NCBI GenBank assembly: GCA_017416245.1
Contig: JAFQCX010000034.1
Coordinates: 1-52,711, forward strand
DNA length: 52,711 nucleotides
Direction of reading: 5' to 3'
From: Oscillospiraceae bacterium
GTDB taxonomy: Bacteria > Bacillota > Clostridia > Oscillospirales > Oscillospiraceae
The stretch's first letter is position 1. Every line of letters begins with the position of its first letter. The notes below the pieces were generated by a model. It was not told the DNA's origin and did no database searches. It was given only the letters and a program-made list of their open reading frames with translations. Positions 24,414-32,933 of this stretch are shown piece after piece. The position numbers and the translations under genes were made by a program.

Positions 24414-24484
24414 TGGGGATAATGCTTGCATATAACGGATAAATTTTGTATAATACGGTTAGCAAAAGAAAGAGAGGCTCTAGT

Positions 24485-25087
24485 ATGGCAAAGCTCTATT
24501 TTAAATACGGAGCTATGGGCTCCAGCAAAACCGCCCAGGCATTGATCACCAAGTATAACTACGAGGAAAACAACCTGAACGTTTGGCTCATTAAGCCCAG
24601 CGCCGATGTGCGTGACGGGGCAGATATTCTGAAAAGCCGCATCGGACTTTCCTCCCCTGTCCACGTGATCGCCCCGGCAACTGACATTTATCGGCTGTTT
24701 GTGGACACCAAAAAGGACGCCTGCAACGTGATCATTGTGGACGAGTGCCAGTTCTTGACCCCGGAGCAGATCGATCAGCTTCGCTATATCGTCAACGATT
24801 TTAACATCCCTGTGATGTGCTTCGGTCTGCGTACGGATTTTCAGACCAAGCTCTTCCCCGGCTCCCGCCGACTGATGGAGGTGGCAGATGCCATTCAGGA
24901 GATCAAGACCATTTGCGATTGCGGCGCAAAGGCTACGGTGAATGCCCGTATCGACAGCAACGGCCATATTATCACCGAAGGCGCGCAGGTGGTTTTGGGC
25001 GGCAACGACAGCTATATCGCCATGTGTCACAAGTGTTATGTAAACGGAATTCGAGAAAACAAAATCATCAAGCTGCACGGTAAATAG
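24485..25087 (+). CDS. tdk: thymidine kinase (TK1-type)
   Basis: Phosphorylates thymidine to dTMP in pyrimidine salvage. The 200-residue chain has the clostridial form of the P-loop (GAMGSSKTAQAL, residues 9-20), Walker B VIIVDECQFL with the catalytic acid and the lasso region near the end. The TK1 structural zinc site is CDCGAK...CHKC. The start is ATG at 24485 after GAGAGG; an earlier in-frame ATG at 24446 lacks a site. It precedes deoC and deoB, forming a deoxynucleoside salvage cluster, though a family B repeat and a 159-bp gap separate it from deoC. Confidence 0.94.
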   Translation: MAKLYFKYGAMGSSKTAQALITKYNYEENNLNVWLIKPSADVRDGADILKSRIGLSSPVHVIAPATDIYRLFVDTKKDACNVIIVDECQFLTPEQIDQLRYIVNDFNIPVMCFGLRTDFQTKLFPGSRRLMEVADAIQEIKTICDCGAKATVNARIDSNGHIITEGAQVVLGGNDSYIAMCHKCYVNGIRENKIIKLHGK

Positions 25088-25128
25088 TTTTCTGTGGGGG
25101 TAAGTCTTATATCCCTAACTTAAAAACG

Positions 25129-25216
25129 GTCATTCCGAGCCTGTGTTAGCAGGCGTGGGAATCCCCAACTTATACAGGGGATTGCCACACCAGTCTGCGG
25201 ACTGGTTCGCAATGAC
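25129..25216. repeat. family B repeat, full copy
   Basis: GTCATTCCGAG, hairpin CCTG/CAGG, GTGGGAATCCCC, spacer, GGGGATTGCCACA, hairpin ACCAGTC-TGCG-GACTGGT, CGCAATGAC. It lies between tdk and deoC. Confidence 0.7.
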
Positions 25217-25246
25217 CGCCAACTTAACTTTTAAGGAGTAATTATA

Positions 25247-25915
25247 ATGGAACTGAAAGAGATCCTCGCCAAGTGCGACCACACTTTACTTGCCCAGACC
25301 GCTACCTGGGAGCAAATTAAGGCTATCTGCGATGACGGTATGCACTACCACACCGCATCTGTGTGCATCCCCGCCTCCTTTGTAAAGCAGGCCAAGGAAT
25401 ATGTGGGTGACAAACTGGCCATCTGCACCGTCATCGGTTTCCCCAACGGCTACGCTACCACAAAAGCTAAGTGCTTTATGGCAAGCGACGCTGTGGAAAA
25501 TGGCGCAGACGAAGTGGATATGGTCATCAACATCGGCTGGGCAAAAGAGGGCAAGTGGGCCGAAATCACCGATGAGATCGCCCAAATCAAGGCCGCCTGC
25601 AAAGGAAAGCTGCTGAAGGTGATCATTGAAACCTGTCTGCTCACCGACGAGGAAAAGATCGCGCTGTGCAAGTGCGTTACCGATGCGAAGGCCGACTACA
25701 TCAAGACCTCCACCGGCTTCTCCACCGCCGGCGCTACCTTTGCGGACGTGGAGCTGTTTGCCAAGCACATCGGCCCTGACGTGAAGATCAAGGCCGCCGG
25801 CGGCATTTCCAGCCTGGAGGATGCAGAGAAGTTTATTGCCCTGGGCGCATCCCGTCTGGGCACCTCCCGCATTGTAAAAATTGCAAAGGGCCTGAAAAAC
25901 GACGGCTCTTACTAA
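25247..25915 (+). CDS. deoC: deoxyribose-phosphate aldolase
   Basis: Cleaves 2-deoxyribose-5-phosphate into acetaldehyde and glyceraldehyde-3-phosphate. The 222-residue TIM barrel shows the catalytic residues in order: Asp91 (ADEVDMVIN), the Schiff-base Lys153 in [10 protein letters not shown] and Lys182 in [17 protein letters not shown] precedes the ATG. With deoB 129 bp downstream it forms the deoxynucleoside degradation route, while tdk upstream acts in salvage. No deoR-like regulator or nucleoside phosphorylase is seen nearby. Confidence 0.97.
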   Translation: MELKEILAKCDHTLLAQTATWEQIKAICDDGMHYHTASVCIPASFVKQAKEYVGDKLAICTVIGFPNGYATTKAKCFMASDAVENGADEVDMVINIGWAKEGKWAEITDEIAQIKAACKGKLLKVIIETCLLTDEEKIALCKCVTDAKADYIKTSTGFSTAGATFADVELFAKHIGPDVKIKAAGGISSLEDAEKFIALGASRLGTSRIVKIAKGLKNDGSY

Positions 25916-25946
25916 TACCGATAAGACGACGTTTTATGCATCGCCC

Positions 25947-26015
25947 ACGGACGGCCAACGGCCGCCCCTACACCGCCGATTTCTTACTTCCGTAGGGGTG
26001 AGCATTGCTCGTCCG
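25947..26015. repeat. pair of family A repeats between deoC and deoB
   Basis: CACGGACGGCCAACGGCCGC then CCCTAC (25947-25971) and GTAGGGGTGAGCATTGCTCG then TCCG (25992-26015), in opposite orientation. Confidence 0.6.
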
Positions 26016-26044
26016 AAACACCGCGGGCAAGCAAGGAGTTATTT

Positions 26045-27208
26045 ATGAAGCGTGTTTTTTTGATCGTGCTGGATTCCTTCGGCATCGGCGCAATGCCGGA
26101 TTCCGATGCCTTCGGCGATGTGGGGGTGAACACCCTGGCGTCCTGCGCCACATCGCGCCATCTGCACATTCCCAATCTGATAAAAGCGGGCTTGGGCAAC
26201 ATTGACGGGGTGACCTGTCTGCCGAAAGCCGATTTACCCACAGGAGCAGTATGCCGTCTGGCAGAGGCCTCTCAGGGCAAGGATACCACCATCGGCCACT
26301 GGGAGATCGCGGGCATCGTTTCCAAAACGCCCATGCCCACCTATCCGGACGGCTTTCCTGAGGAGATCTTAGCACCCTTCCGTGAGGCAACCGGCAGAGG
26401 TGTGCTTGCCAACGCCCCCTGGTCGGGCACTGCGGTGATCGATAAGTACGGCGCAGAGCATATGCGCACCGGGGATCTGATCGTATACACCTCCGCTGAC
26501 TCGGTATTTCAGATCGCCGCCCACGAGGACATTGTGCCCCCGGAACAGCTTTACGAATACTGCCGGATCGCCCGTAAATTATTACAGGGAAAGCACGGCG
26601 TGGGTCGGGTCATCGCCCGTCCGTTTATCGGTGAGCCCGGCACTTTCTCCCGCACCTCCAACCGCCACGACTTTTCCTTAGAGCCGCCGGCAGACACCCT
26701 TTTGGACGCACTGCAAAAGGCAGGCTACGCCACCATCGGCGTGGGCAAGATCCACGATATTTTTGCCGGTCAGGGCGTCAGCGAGCACGTTTACAACAAG
26801 AGTAACGCAAATGGTATGGATCACACCGCCGCCTATGCCAAACAGGACTTTGAAGGCCTGTGCTTTGTGAATCTGGTGGACTTTGATATGCAGTTCGGTC
26901 ACCGGCGGGATGTGGACGGCTACGCCAAGGCGCTTTCGGAATTTGATGCCTGGCTGGGCGATTTCCTCCCCACTTTGGGAGAAGACGATATGGTGATCAT
27001 CACCGCCGACCACGGCTGCGATCCTGCCTACACTGCCACCACCGACCACACCCGGGAGTATGTGCCCATGCTGGCATTGGGCAAGGGTATTCAGCCTGTC
27101 AACCTGGGCACAAGAGCCAGCTTTGCAGACATTGCCGCAACCGTTGCAGATATGTTCGGTGTTTCCCTTGACACCCCCGGCAAAAGCTTCGCAAATAAAC
27201 TGTTTTAA
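26045..27208 (+). CDS. deoB: phosphopentomutase
   Basis: Converts (deoxy)ribose-1-phosphate to the 5-phosphate, supplying the DeoC substrate. The 387-residue chain is an alkaline-phosphatase-superfamily enzyme. The metal residue is in FLIVLDSFGIGAMPD (Asp10), the catalytic phosphothreonine is in KDTTIGHWEI (Thr81/82), and the late metal block is DMVIITADHGCDP...DHTREYVP. AAGGAG precedes the ATG. The MATE gene follows after 29 bp and may be cotranscribed. Confidence 0.97.
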   Translation: MKRVFLIVLDSFGIGAMPDSDAFGDVGVNTLASCATSRHLHIPNLIKAGLGNIDGVTCLPKADLPTGAVCRLAEASQGKDTTIGHWEIAGIVSKTPMPTYPDGFPEEILAPFREATGRGVLANAPWSGTAVIDKYGAEHMRTGDLIVYTSADSVFQIAAHEDIVPPEQLYEYCRIARKLLQGKHGVGRVIARPFIGEPGTFSRTSNRHDFSLEPPADTLLDALQKAGYATIGVGKIHDIFAGQGVSEHVYNKSNANGMDHTAAYAKQDFEGLCFVNLVDFDMQFGHRRDVDGYAKALSEFDAWLGDFLPTLGEDDMVIITADHGCDPAYTATTDHTREYVPMLALGKGIQPVNLGTRASFADIAATVADMFGVSLDTPGKSFANKLF

Positions 27209-27237
27209 TCTGATTTTACAGACTCCGGGAGTGTGTT

Positions 27238-28581
27238 ATGAGTAAGACCTTAACAATGACACAGGGAAACCCGCTGCGGCTGTTGGTGGTGTTTTCTCTG
27301 CCCTTGATGTTCGGCAACGTGTTCCAGCAGCTGTATGCCGTGGTGGACACCGCCATCGTTGGGCGGGGCGTGGGCATAGATGCCCTGGCTGCCTTGGGCA
27401 GCGTGGACTGGCTGAACTGGATGATGCTGGGCATCGCCACCGGCTTTACCCAGGGCTTCAGTGTGCGGGTTGCCCAAAAATTCGGTGAGAACAACCAAAA
27501 GGATCTGCAGCTTTATATGGGGCAATCCGCTTTGGCAGCCGTTGTTCTGGCTGCCCTTTGCCTGCTGCTGGGTCAGCTTGCCCTGCCTGTATTTTTGCAT
27601 TTCCTGCGCGTGCCTGAGGCTCTGTATTCTATGGCGATCCTCTACACCCGCATTCTTTTCGGGGCGATCCCCGTGGTGTTCCTGTACAATTATGCCTCCG
27701 CAATGCTCCGCGCCGTAGGCAACAGCAAAACGCCCCTTTTGGCTATGGTGGTAGCTTCGGTCACCAACATTGCGCTGGATATCATAGCGGTATTTGGTTT
27801 GGGCTGGGGCATTGCCGGCGCAGCAGCCGCTACTGTGTGCGCCCAAGGGGTGTCCGTGGTGATCTGTGTGGTAAAAATCTACCGCACGCCTCAGCTGCGC
27901 TTCTATAAGCAAAATCTTCATCCCCAGTGGGATATTCTGAAAGACCTGTTCAAGCTGGGCTTTCCTGCCGCCATCAAGAACCTGATGATCGCCATTGGCG
28001 GTATGGCAGTTATGGCGGTGGTGAACGCCTTTGACACCACCTTTATTGCAGGCTTTACCGCCTCCAACAAGCTCTACGGCCTATTGGAGATCGCCGCCCT
28101 TTCCTACGGTCACGCGATCATTACCTACGTGGGGCAAAACTACGGCGCAATGCGCTTTGACAGGATCCGCAGCGGTATGAAAAGCGCCACGGTGCTGGCC
28201 CTTGCTACCTCTTTGGTGATCGCCGCGCTTATGTTCCTGTTTGGCAGACCCATTACTATGCTCTTTATCTCCACCGAGAACCCTGCCGAAGCTTTAATGG
28301 CAGGCAATGTGGCCTATACCTATCTGTGCGTAATGGCAGGTTGCCTGCCTGTGCTTTATATGCTATACCTTCTGCTTTCTGCATTGCAGGGGTTAGGCGA
28401 TATGATACGGCCAATGGTTTCCGGCTTTTTGGAGCTGGCTATGCGACTTTCCGTAGTCGTTGCGGTTGCCGTCACAGGCTATGCCAACGGCATTTTCGGC
28501 GCTGAGGTCGCCGCTTGGATCGGCGCCACCATATACCTTGGCTTCCATTACAGGAAGTTCATTAAAAAAATACAAGCCTAA
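27238..28581 (+). CDS. MATE family efflux transporter
   Basis: A 447-residue membrane antiporter of the multidrug and toxic-compound extrusion family with about twelve membrane segments in two homologous halves. The opening GNPLRLLVVFSLPLMFGNVFQQLYAVVDTAIVGRGVGIDALAALG is typical. Substrates are not predictable. GGGAG precedes the ATG. The 29-bp gap to deoB suggests one transcript, an accidental-looking partnership with nucleoside salvage. Confidence 0.93.
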   Translation: MSKTLTMTQGNPLRLLVVFSLPLMFGNVFQQLYAVVDTAIVGRGVGIDALAALGSVDWLNWMMLGIATGFTQGFSVRVAQKFGENNQKDLQLYMGQSALAAVVLAALCLLLGQLALPVFLHFLRVPEALYSMAILYTRILFGAIPVVFLYNYASAMLRAVGNSKTPLLAMVVASVTNIALDIIAVFGLGWGIAGAAAATVCAQGVSVVICVVKIYRTPQLRFYKQNLHPQWDILKDLFKLGFPAAIKNLMIAIGGMAVMAVVNAFDTTFIAGFTASNKLYGLLEIAALSYGHAIITYVGQNYGAMRFDRIRSGMKSATVLALATSLVIAALMFLFGRPITMLFISTENPAEALMAGNVAYTYLCVMAGCLPVLYMLYLLLSALQGLGDMIRPMVSGFLELAMRLSVVVAVAVTGYANGIFGAEVAAWIGATIYLGFHYRKFIKKIQA

Positions 28582-28609
28582 AGCTTGTGCTATTCCGAGT
28601 CCCCAGGGC

Positions 28610-28632
28610 GGGACGGGAAACCCGTCCCCTAC
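28610..28632 (-). repeat. family A repeat
   Basis: GGGACGGGAAACCCGTCCCC then TAC, at the left edge of the hairpin-rich region. Confidence 0.6.
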
Positions 28633-29036
28633 AAATACCTACACTGAACGAAACGAATCCCATCGCTCTCCCCTTTGTCGTTCTATCTCTCTGATGATGG
28701 GGATTCTAAAGGGGGGAGTGAGAGGAGCGCTGCCTGCGGCAGGTGAAGCGACTCGAACGAGTAGCCGCGGTCTGTGTGCAACGCAGGTGTTCATCACCAA
28801 GGCGCACACAGGGCACCGCAATAGACCTTCTTTCCTGTTGTGGTACCCGGCGAATGTCCTCGGCATTACGCCTTCGTCCCTCGCCGACCACTGCCACTCG
28901 CTCCCCTTCCTGTTTCCGCCACCGGCGGCGGTCGGGTCGCTCCCCGTCTGGGGGTCCGGGACCATACGGGAGGTCCCGGCGGCTCTTTGCATACTTTCTC
29001 GCCGGTGAGAAAGTATGATAGCATTGCGTTGCCTTT

Positions 29037-29078
29037 GGGGATTGCCACAACCAGTCTGCGGACTGGTTTCGCAATGAC
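29037..29078. repeat. family B right half
   Basis: GGGGATTGCCACA, hairpin ACCAGTC-TGCG-GACTGGT, then CGCAATGAC, nearly identical to the right half of the copy at 25129-25216. Confidence 0.65.
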
Positions 29079-29090
29079 ATTTTTGACACG

Positions 29091-29120
29091 ATAAAACGGG
29101 TGCGAATTTCGCACCCGTTA
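29091..29120 (-). terminator. terminator after the CapA-like gene
   Basis: On the minus strand AACGGGTGCGAA / TTCGCACCCGTT followed by TTATCG, immediately after the stop of the CapA-like gene. Confidence 0.75.
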
Positions 29121-29122
29121 TA

Positions 29123-30385
29123 TTATTCACCTTTGATCCTTGCCTCGATCCGCTCTAAGGCATATTGCATCTTCTCATAAGTGCCCTGGGTAATCTTGTG
29201 AAGATACCCGCTTTCATAAGCCTCCATAGCAGGCTCGATCCGCACCACCTTCAGGGGTTTTTCTTCCTCGCTGACGGTAAATATGGGGGTGGTGGAGTAG
29301 CCTGTGATTTTGGCTTTTCCCGTGCGGAGATCCTTGGTGATCTCCAAATCCAGCACTACCGAATACTCTGTGCCGCTACGGCTGGCATCCGAGAAGAAAT
29401 CACCCAGCGAATAGGCAACAAACTGCCCCTTTTCGTTATCGTAGGTCATTTTCTGCACGTAGTGGGAATGGGTGCCGATAATGGCGTCCACCCCGTTTGC
29501 CTGCATCAGGCTGACGATCTTCTCCTGGCTGGCGCTGATGGTGTTGTTAAACTCACTGCCCCAGTGAAGCAGGGCGATGGTCACGTCCGGTTTTTCCTTT
29601 TCCACCGCCGACAGAATGGATGTGATCTTCTCCGTATCCACATTCTGGTACACACTGTCGTAATCGGAATACAGCACATTGACGCAATTTTCGTTGCCCG
29701 CAGGCAGCGCCATGCCGTCCATACCCTTGGTGAATGCCACAAAAGCCAGCTTCACACCTTGCACCGTGCGAATGGTATAGCCTTTTTGCGCCTTGAACTC
29801 TGCGTTGCCGGCATAGACCCCAAGGGGCTCCATACCCGTGCTGCGTACCGCATCAATGGAGGACACCAGGCCCGAAAGACCCCGGTTGATGGAATAGGAA
29901 TTTGCCATCTGCACCAAATCCACACCGGCCTTTTGCAGAGCCACCGCCATGGATTGGGGAGCAGAAAAGCTGCTGCCGTAGGGCTCACCGTGGAAATTGC
30001 CCTCAAAGTTCACAGAGGAAATGTCCGCATCCGCAAGCAAATGCGCCACATCCATAAAGGTATCGGTATACACATAGCTTGTGCCGCCGGATGCCACGGT
30101 GGCATCGTTCACATTCAGATCCCCCACCGCCACATAATGGATGGTGGTGGTGTCAGGCTTGGCGGTTTCCTGGATCTCTTCCTGGGTCTGTTCTGTTTGC
30201 TGGGAGGTTTCCGGCACGTCCGCCTGAGGCGGCTTTTTGGACAGGCTGAAGATCAGCACACCGCAGCCCAGCAGCACCACCGCTGCCGCAATGATCCGCA
30301 AACGCAGGCTGTTTTTCTGTTTTTTGGCCCGTTCTTCCGCCTTTTGCTGGCGCAGACGTTTCCGTTCCTCAGGGCTTGGGAGCAT
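29123..30385 (-). CDS. CapA-family membrane-anchored metallophosphatase-like protein
   Basis: A 420-residue protein with a basic cytoplasmic head rich in Lys/Arg/Glu (likely coiled coil), one membrane anchor (about residues 29-48) and a Gln/Glu/Thr linker. The outer domain is of the CapA/PgsA (poly-gamma-glutamate capsule) family: YVAVGDLNVND, the ligand-rich SSVNFEGNF, VDLVQMANSYSINRG, ALLHWGSEFN and IIGTHSHYVQ. The fold is a calcineurin-like phosphoesterase. NSYSINRG differs from the common NNH(A/S)xD run, so activity is uncertain. No capsule genes are nearby. ATG at 30385 lies eight bases after AGGAGG; GTG at 30394 adjoins that site. Confidence 0.85.
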   Translation of the reverse strand: MLPSPEERKRLRQQKAEERAKKQKNSLRLRIIAAAVVLLGCGVLIFSLSKKPPQADVPETSQQTEQTQEEIQETAKPDTTTIHYVAVGDLNVNDATVASGGTSYVYTDTFMDVAHLLADADISSVNFEGNFHGEPYGSSFSAPQSMAVALQKAGVDLVQMANSYSINRGLSGLVSSIDAVRSTGMEPLGVYAGNAEFKAQKGYTIRTVQGVKLAFVAFTKGMDGMALPAGNENCVNVLYSDYDSVYQNVDTEKITSILSAVEKEKPDVTIALLHWGSEFNNTISASQEKIVSLMQANGVDAIIGTHSHYVQKMTYDNEKGQFVAYSLGDFFSDASRSGTEYSVVLDLEITKDLRTGKAKITGYSTTPIFTVSEEEKPLKVVRIEPAMEAYESGYLHKITQGTYEKMQYALERIEARIKGE

Positions 30386-30461
30386 TTCGGACACCTCCTT
30401 TCCATAGATTTTATTATTTTACACCATTTTTCGCGTTTTCACAAGTCCCCAAATCAAAACC

Positions 30462-30490
30462 TTTACTTTCCCCTCCTTTTGGGTTAAAAT
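30462..30490 (+). promoter_or_regulatory. promoter of the small membrane protein-gluQRS unit
   Basis: TTTACT (30462-30467) and TAAAAT (30485-30490), 17-bp spacer. Confidence 0.6.
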
Positions 30491-30514
30491 ATAGAAAAAT
30501 TGGAGGTGATCGGA

Positions 30515-30766
30515 ATGTACCGGGACGCAAAGGAAGAGCTGAAACGGCTGGAGGATGCCCTGTTGGAGGAAGAACCCCAACAGGAAGAGGAGGACTCTCA
30601 ATGGAATATTGACGACGAAGCCCTGTCTGACATCCCCGATCTGCCGGCGCCGGACAGACGTGACCGGCTTATTTTCTGGCTGACCGTCACCATTATTGTC
30701 CTCACTGCAGGCATTGTGGCTATGGTAGCATTCTGGCTCATCCGTTACGGAGGTGCGTTTTTATGA
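30515..30766 (+). CDS. small single-pass membrane protein of unknown function
   Basis: An 83-residue protein I cannot assign. Residues 1-50 are strongly acidic and helical (YRDAKEELKRLEDALLEEEPQQEEEDSQ) and residues about 55-78 form one membrane helix (FWLTVTIIVLTAGIVAMVAFWLI). The ATG at 30515 follows GGAGG by eight bases; the in-frame TTG at 30500 precedes that site. The stop overlaps the gluQRS start as ATGA, so the two are translated together. Confidence 0.8.
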   Translation: MYRDAKEELKRLEDALLEEEPQQEEEDSQWNIDDEALSDIPDLPAPDRRDRLIFWLTVTIIVLTAGIVAMVAFWLIRYGGAFL

Positions 30767-31683
30767 GCGCGCCTGTTGGTCGCTTTGCCCCCACCCCCTC
30801 GGGCAGAATGCATTTGGGAAACGTCTTTGCCGGGCTGATCGCCTGGCTCTCGGTAAAATCCCGGGGTGGCAGTATGGTCTTGCGTATGGAGGATCTGGAC
30901 ACCCAGCGCACCAGCCCGGAATTTGCAGAGGTGCTTCGCAAGGATCTGCAATGGCTGGGTCTTACCTGGGATCTGGAGACCCCACCCCAAAGTCAGCGAA
31001 GCGCTGTTTACAACCGCTATTTCGAAAAGCTTCGGGATTTGGACTTGCTTTACCCCTGCTACTGCACCCGCAGTCAGCTGCATAACGTAAACGCCCCCCA
31101 TTTATCCGACGGCACTTACGTCTACCCCGGCACCTGCCGCCATCTCACCGAAGAAGAACGACAGACCTTTGGCAGAGCCCCTGCCTGGCGGGTGAAAGTC
31201 CCCGACAGAATTTGGACGGTAGATGACCACGTACAGGGCATCTATACAGAAAACCTTGCCACCGACTGCGGTGATTTTGTGGTACGGCGGGCAGACGGGG
31301 TATATGTGTACCAGCTGGCCGTTACCGTAGATGACGGTGAGGCAGGCGTCACTGAGGTGGTGCGGGGTATGGATCTACTCAGTTCTGCCCCCCGGCAGAT
31401 GTATTTACAGGAACTGTTTGGCTTTTCTCACCCTGCTTACGGCCACGTGCCGATGCTCCTTGCCACCGACGGCCGACGGCTCAGCAAGCGGGATAAGGAT
31501 ATGGATCTGGGCTATTTGCAAGAACGGGTGAAGCCGGAAGCGCTTATCGGTTTGCTGGCATACAGCGCCCACTTGATCGACAATCTGACACCCATTTCCC
31601 CCCTGGAGCTTGCAAAGGAATTCTCCTGGGAAAAGCTACGGAAGGAAGACATCTGTCTGGACATCTCTCCCCTTTTGGGGTAA
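30763..31683 (+). CDS. gluQ: glutamyl-Q tRNA(Asp) synthetase
   Basis: Paralogue of glutamyl-tRNA synthetase lacking the anticodon-binding domain; it attaches glutamate to queuosine in tRNA-Asp. The 306-residue catalytic core has the HIGH-like PSGRMHLG (residues 12-19), the zinc-binding CYCTRSQL...YPGTC and the KMSKS-like RLSKRD. Its length fits GluQRS, not GltX. It overlaps the upstream small membrane protein gene by four bases. No queuosine synthesis gene is in this window. Confidence 0.93.
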   Translation: MSAPVGRFAPTPSGRMHLGNVFAGLIAWLSVKSRGGSMVLRMEDLDTQRTSPEFAEVLRKDLQWLGLTWDLETPPQSQRSAVYNRYFEKLRDLDLLYPCYCTRSQLHNVNAPHLSDGTYVYPGTCRHLTEEERQTFGRAPAWRVKVPDRIWTVDDHVQGIYTENLATDCGDFVVRRADGVYVYQLAVTVDDGEAGVTEVVRGMDLLSSAPRQMYLQELFGFSHPAYGHVPMLLATDGRRLSKRDKDMDLGYLQERVKPEALIGLLAYSAHLIDNLTPISPLELAKEFSWEKLRKEDICLDISPLLG

Positions 31684-31745
31684 TGCTTGCTTTTCAGCAG
31701 CGCAAGTGCTACAATAAAATCAATCATTACATAGGAGGTTTTTCT

Positions 31746-32669
31746 ATGGCAAAACCGATTTTGGTAGTCATGGCAGCCGGTATGGGCAGCCGTTACGGCG
31801 GTCTGAAGCAGATCGACCCTGTTGGCTCTTGCGGAGAGGCCATTTTGGACTACTCCCTGTTCGATGCCCACGAGGCAGGCTTTGAAACCGCCGTTATTAT
31901 TATAAAGGAAGCCATCAAAAAGGATTTTATGGACACCGTAGGCAAGCGTTTGGAGGCCTGCCCTATGGAGATCCGCTATGCCTATCAGGAGCTTGACAAG
32001 CTTCCTGCCGGCTTTGAAATCCCCCCGGAACGGGTCAAGCCCTGGGGCACCAGCCATGCCGTTCTGTGCGCTAAGGATGTGATCGGCGATGCGCCCTTTG
32101 CGGTCATCAATTCCGATGACTACTATGGCAAGGATGCCTTCAAGGTGATCTACAACTACTTAAGCAATGCCAAAACCGGCGACGTGCTGGATTGCTGCAT
32201 GGTGGGCTATTTGCTGAAGAACACCGTCACCGACAACGGCAGCGTTGCCCGTGGCGTTTGCGCTGTGGATGCCAAGGGCTATCTTGCCCAGATCAACGAG
32301 CGCACCCGGATCGAAAAGCGGGACGGCGGCATTTCCTATACTGAGGACGGCGAAAGCTGGGTGTTTTTGGAAGACGACACCGTGGTTTCCATGAATATGT
32401 GGGGTCTGACTCCCGGATTTTTGGATATGCTGGAAGCCCAGTTCCCGGATTTCCTGAAAACCCAAGCGCCCGGCAATCCCTTAAAGGCAGAATTCCTGCT
32501 GCCCCGGAGCGTAGATACCGAACTGAAGGCAGGCAAGCTGACCGTGCAGGTGCTGACCTCCCGGGATAAGTGGTACGGTGTGACCTATGCCGCCGACAAG
32601 CCCGTGGTCGTGGCTGCACTGGCAGAAAAGACCCGGCAGGGTCAATATCCTGACGGTCTTTGGAAATAA
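31746..32669 (+). CDS. sugar-phosphate nucleotidyltransferase-like protein
   Basis: A 307-residue GT-A fold nucleotidyltransferase. The NTP-binding loop MAAGMGSRYGGLKQIDPVG is at residues about 9-27 and a metal-binding acidic pair lies in AVINSDDYYGKDAF. The family includes GlmU/RmlA/LicC-like enzymes. AAGMGSRYGG with this length is common in clostridial proteins of unproven substrate. The ATG at 31746 follows AGGAGG; the earlier in-frame ATG at 31683 has none. It stands 62 bp after gluQRS without a clear partner. Confidence 0.85.
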   Translation: MAKPILVVMAAGMGSRYGGLKQIDPVGSCGEAILDYSLFDAHEAGFETAVIIIKEAIKKDFMDTVGKRLEACPMEIRYAYQELDKLPAGFEIPPERVKPWGTSHAVLCAKDVIGDAPFAVINSDDYYGKDAFKVIYNYLSNAKTGDVLDCCMVGYLLKNTVTDNGSVARGVCAVDAKGYLAQINERTRIEKRDGGISYTEDGESWVFLEDDTVVSMNMWGLTPGFLDMLEAQFPDFLKTQAPGNPLKAEFLLPRSVDTELKAGKLTVQVLTSRDKWYGVTYAADKPVVVAALAEKTRQGQYPDGLWK

Positions 32670-32709
32670 TTTTCGAACCTTTTTACCATAGCGGAATATC
32701 TTGGAATGA

Positions 32710-32722
32710 GCGGTGGTTCACC
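32710..32722 (+). other. small leader hairpin before the 47-aa gene
   Basis: CGGTG-GTT-CACCG, about 26 bp before the ATG. Confidence 0.3.
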
Positions 32723-32748
32723 GCAAAAAATTTCGGAGGTATTTGGTT

Positions 32749-32892
32749 ATGTGTAACAACAATGGTTTCTGCGGCGGTAATATTTGCTGGATCATCCTGA
32801 TCATCCTGTTGCTGTGCAACTGCGGCGGCAACGGCGGTTTTTTAGGCAACGGCAACGGCTGTGGCTGCGACAATAATTGCGGCTGCTGCTAA
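32749..32892 (+). CDS. 47-residue Cys/Gly/Asn-rich membrane micro-protein
   Basis: Short gene: ATG, 47 codons, TAA, with GGAGG ten bases upstream and its own terminator. The product opens MCNNNGFCGGNICW, has one hydrophobic stretch (WIILIILLLC, residues 14-23), then CNCGGNGGFLGNGNGCGCDN and NCGCC. Nine cysteines in 47 residues suggest metal binding or disulfide cross-linking. Similar small CNN/CGG proteins occur in clostridia without assigned function; some look like spore or surface micro-proteins. Confidence 0.7.
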   Translation: MCNNNGFCGGNICWIILIILLLCNCGGNGGFLGNGNGCGCDNNCGCC

Positions 32893-32898
32893 AAAGAA

Positions 32899-32932
32899 CA
32901 AAGGGTGCGTCTTTCGACGCACCCTTATTTTA
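32899..32932 (+). terminator. terminator after the micro-protein gene
   Basis: 11-bp stem AAGGGTGCGTC / GACGCACCCTT with TTTC loop and ATTTTATT tail. The T-rich sides could serve the convergent lipoprotein gene too. Confidence 0.85.
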
Positions 32933-32933
32933 T

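Larger units (their letters stand above)
28582..29094. other. gene-free, GC-rich, hairpin-dense region (possible structured RNA)
   Basis: No credible protein is coded here; similar-length frames open in several phases, as expected from GC-rich non-coding sequence. It begins with a family A copy (28610-28632) and ends with a family B right half (29037-29078). In between is a run of hairpins. At 28767-28819, GCGGT+CTGTGTGC pairs with GCACACAG+ACCGC, enclosing GGTG/CACC. The others are at 28849-28872, 28916-28928 (CCGCC/GGCGG), 28956-28979 (CCGGGACC/GGTCCCGG) and 28990-29017 (CATACTTTCTC/GAGAAAGTATG). Orientation and expression are unknown. Confidence 0.45.

Noticed and set aside
28460-29130. 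several 60-180 residue frames in the 28.6-29.1 kb region on both strands
   Set aside because: Open frames overlap in different phases, are Arg/Pro/Ser-rich and cross repeats; structure on the RNA/DNA level explains the region better.
29123-30385. capsule (poly-gamma-glutamate) synthesis operon
   Set aside because: Only a CapA-like gene is present; no capB/capC or other capsule genes flank it.
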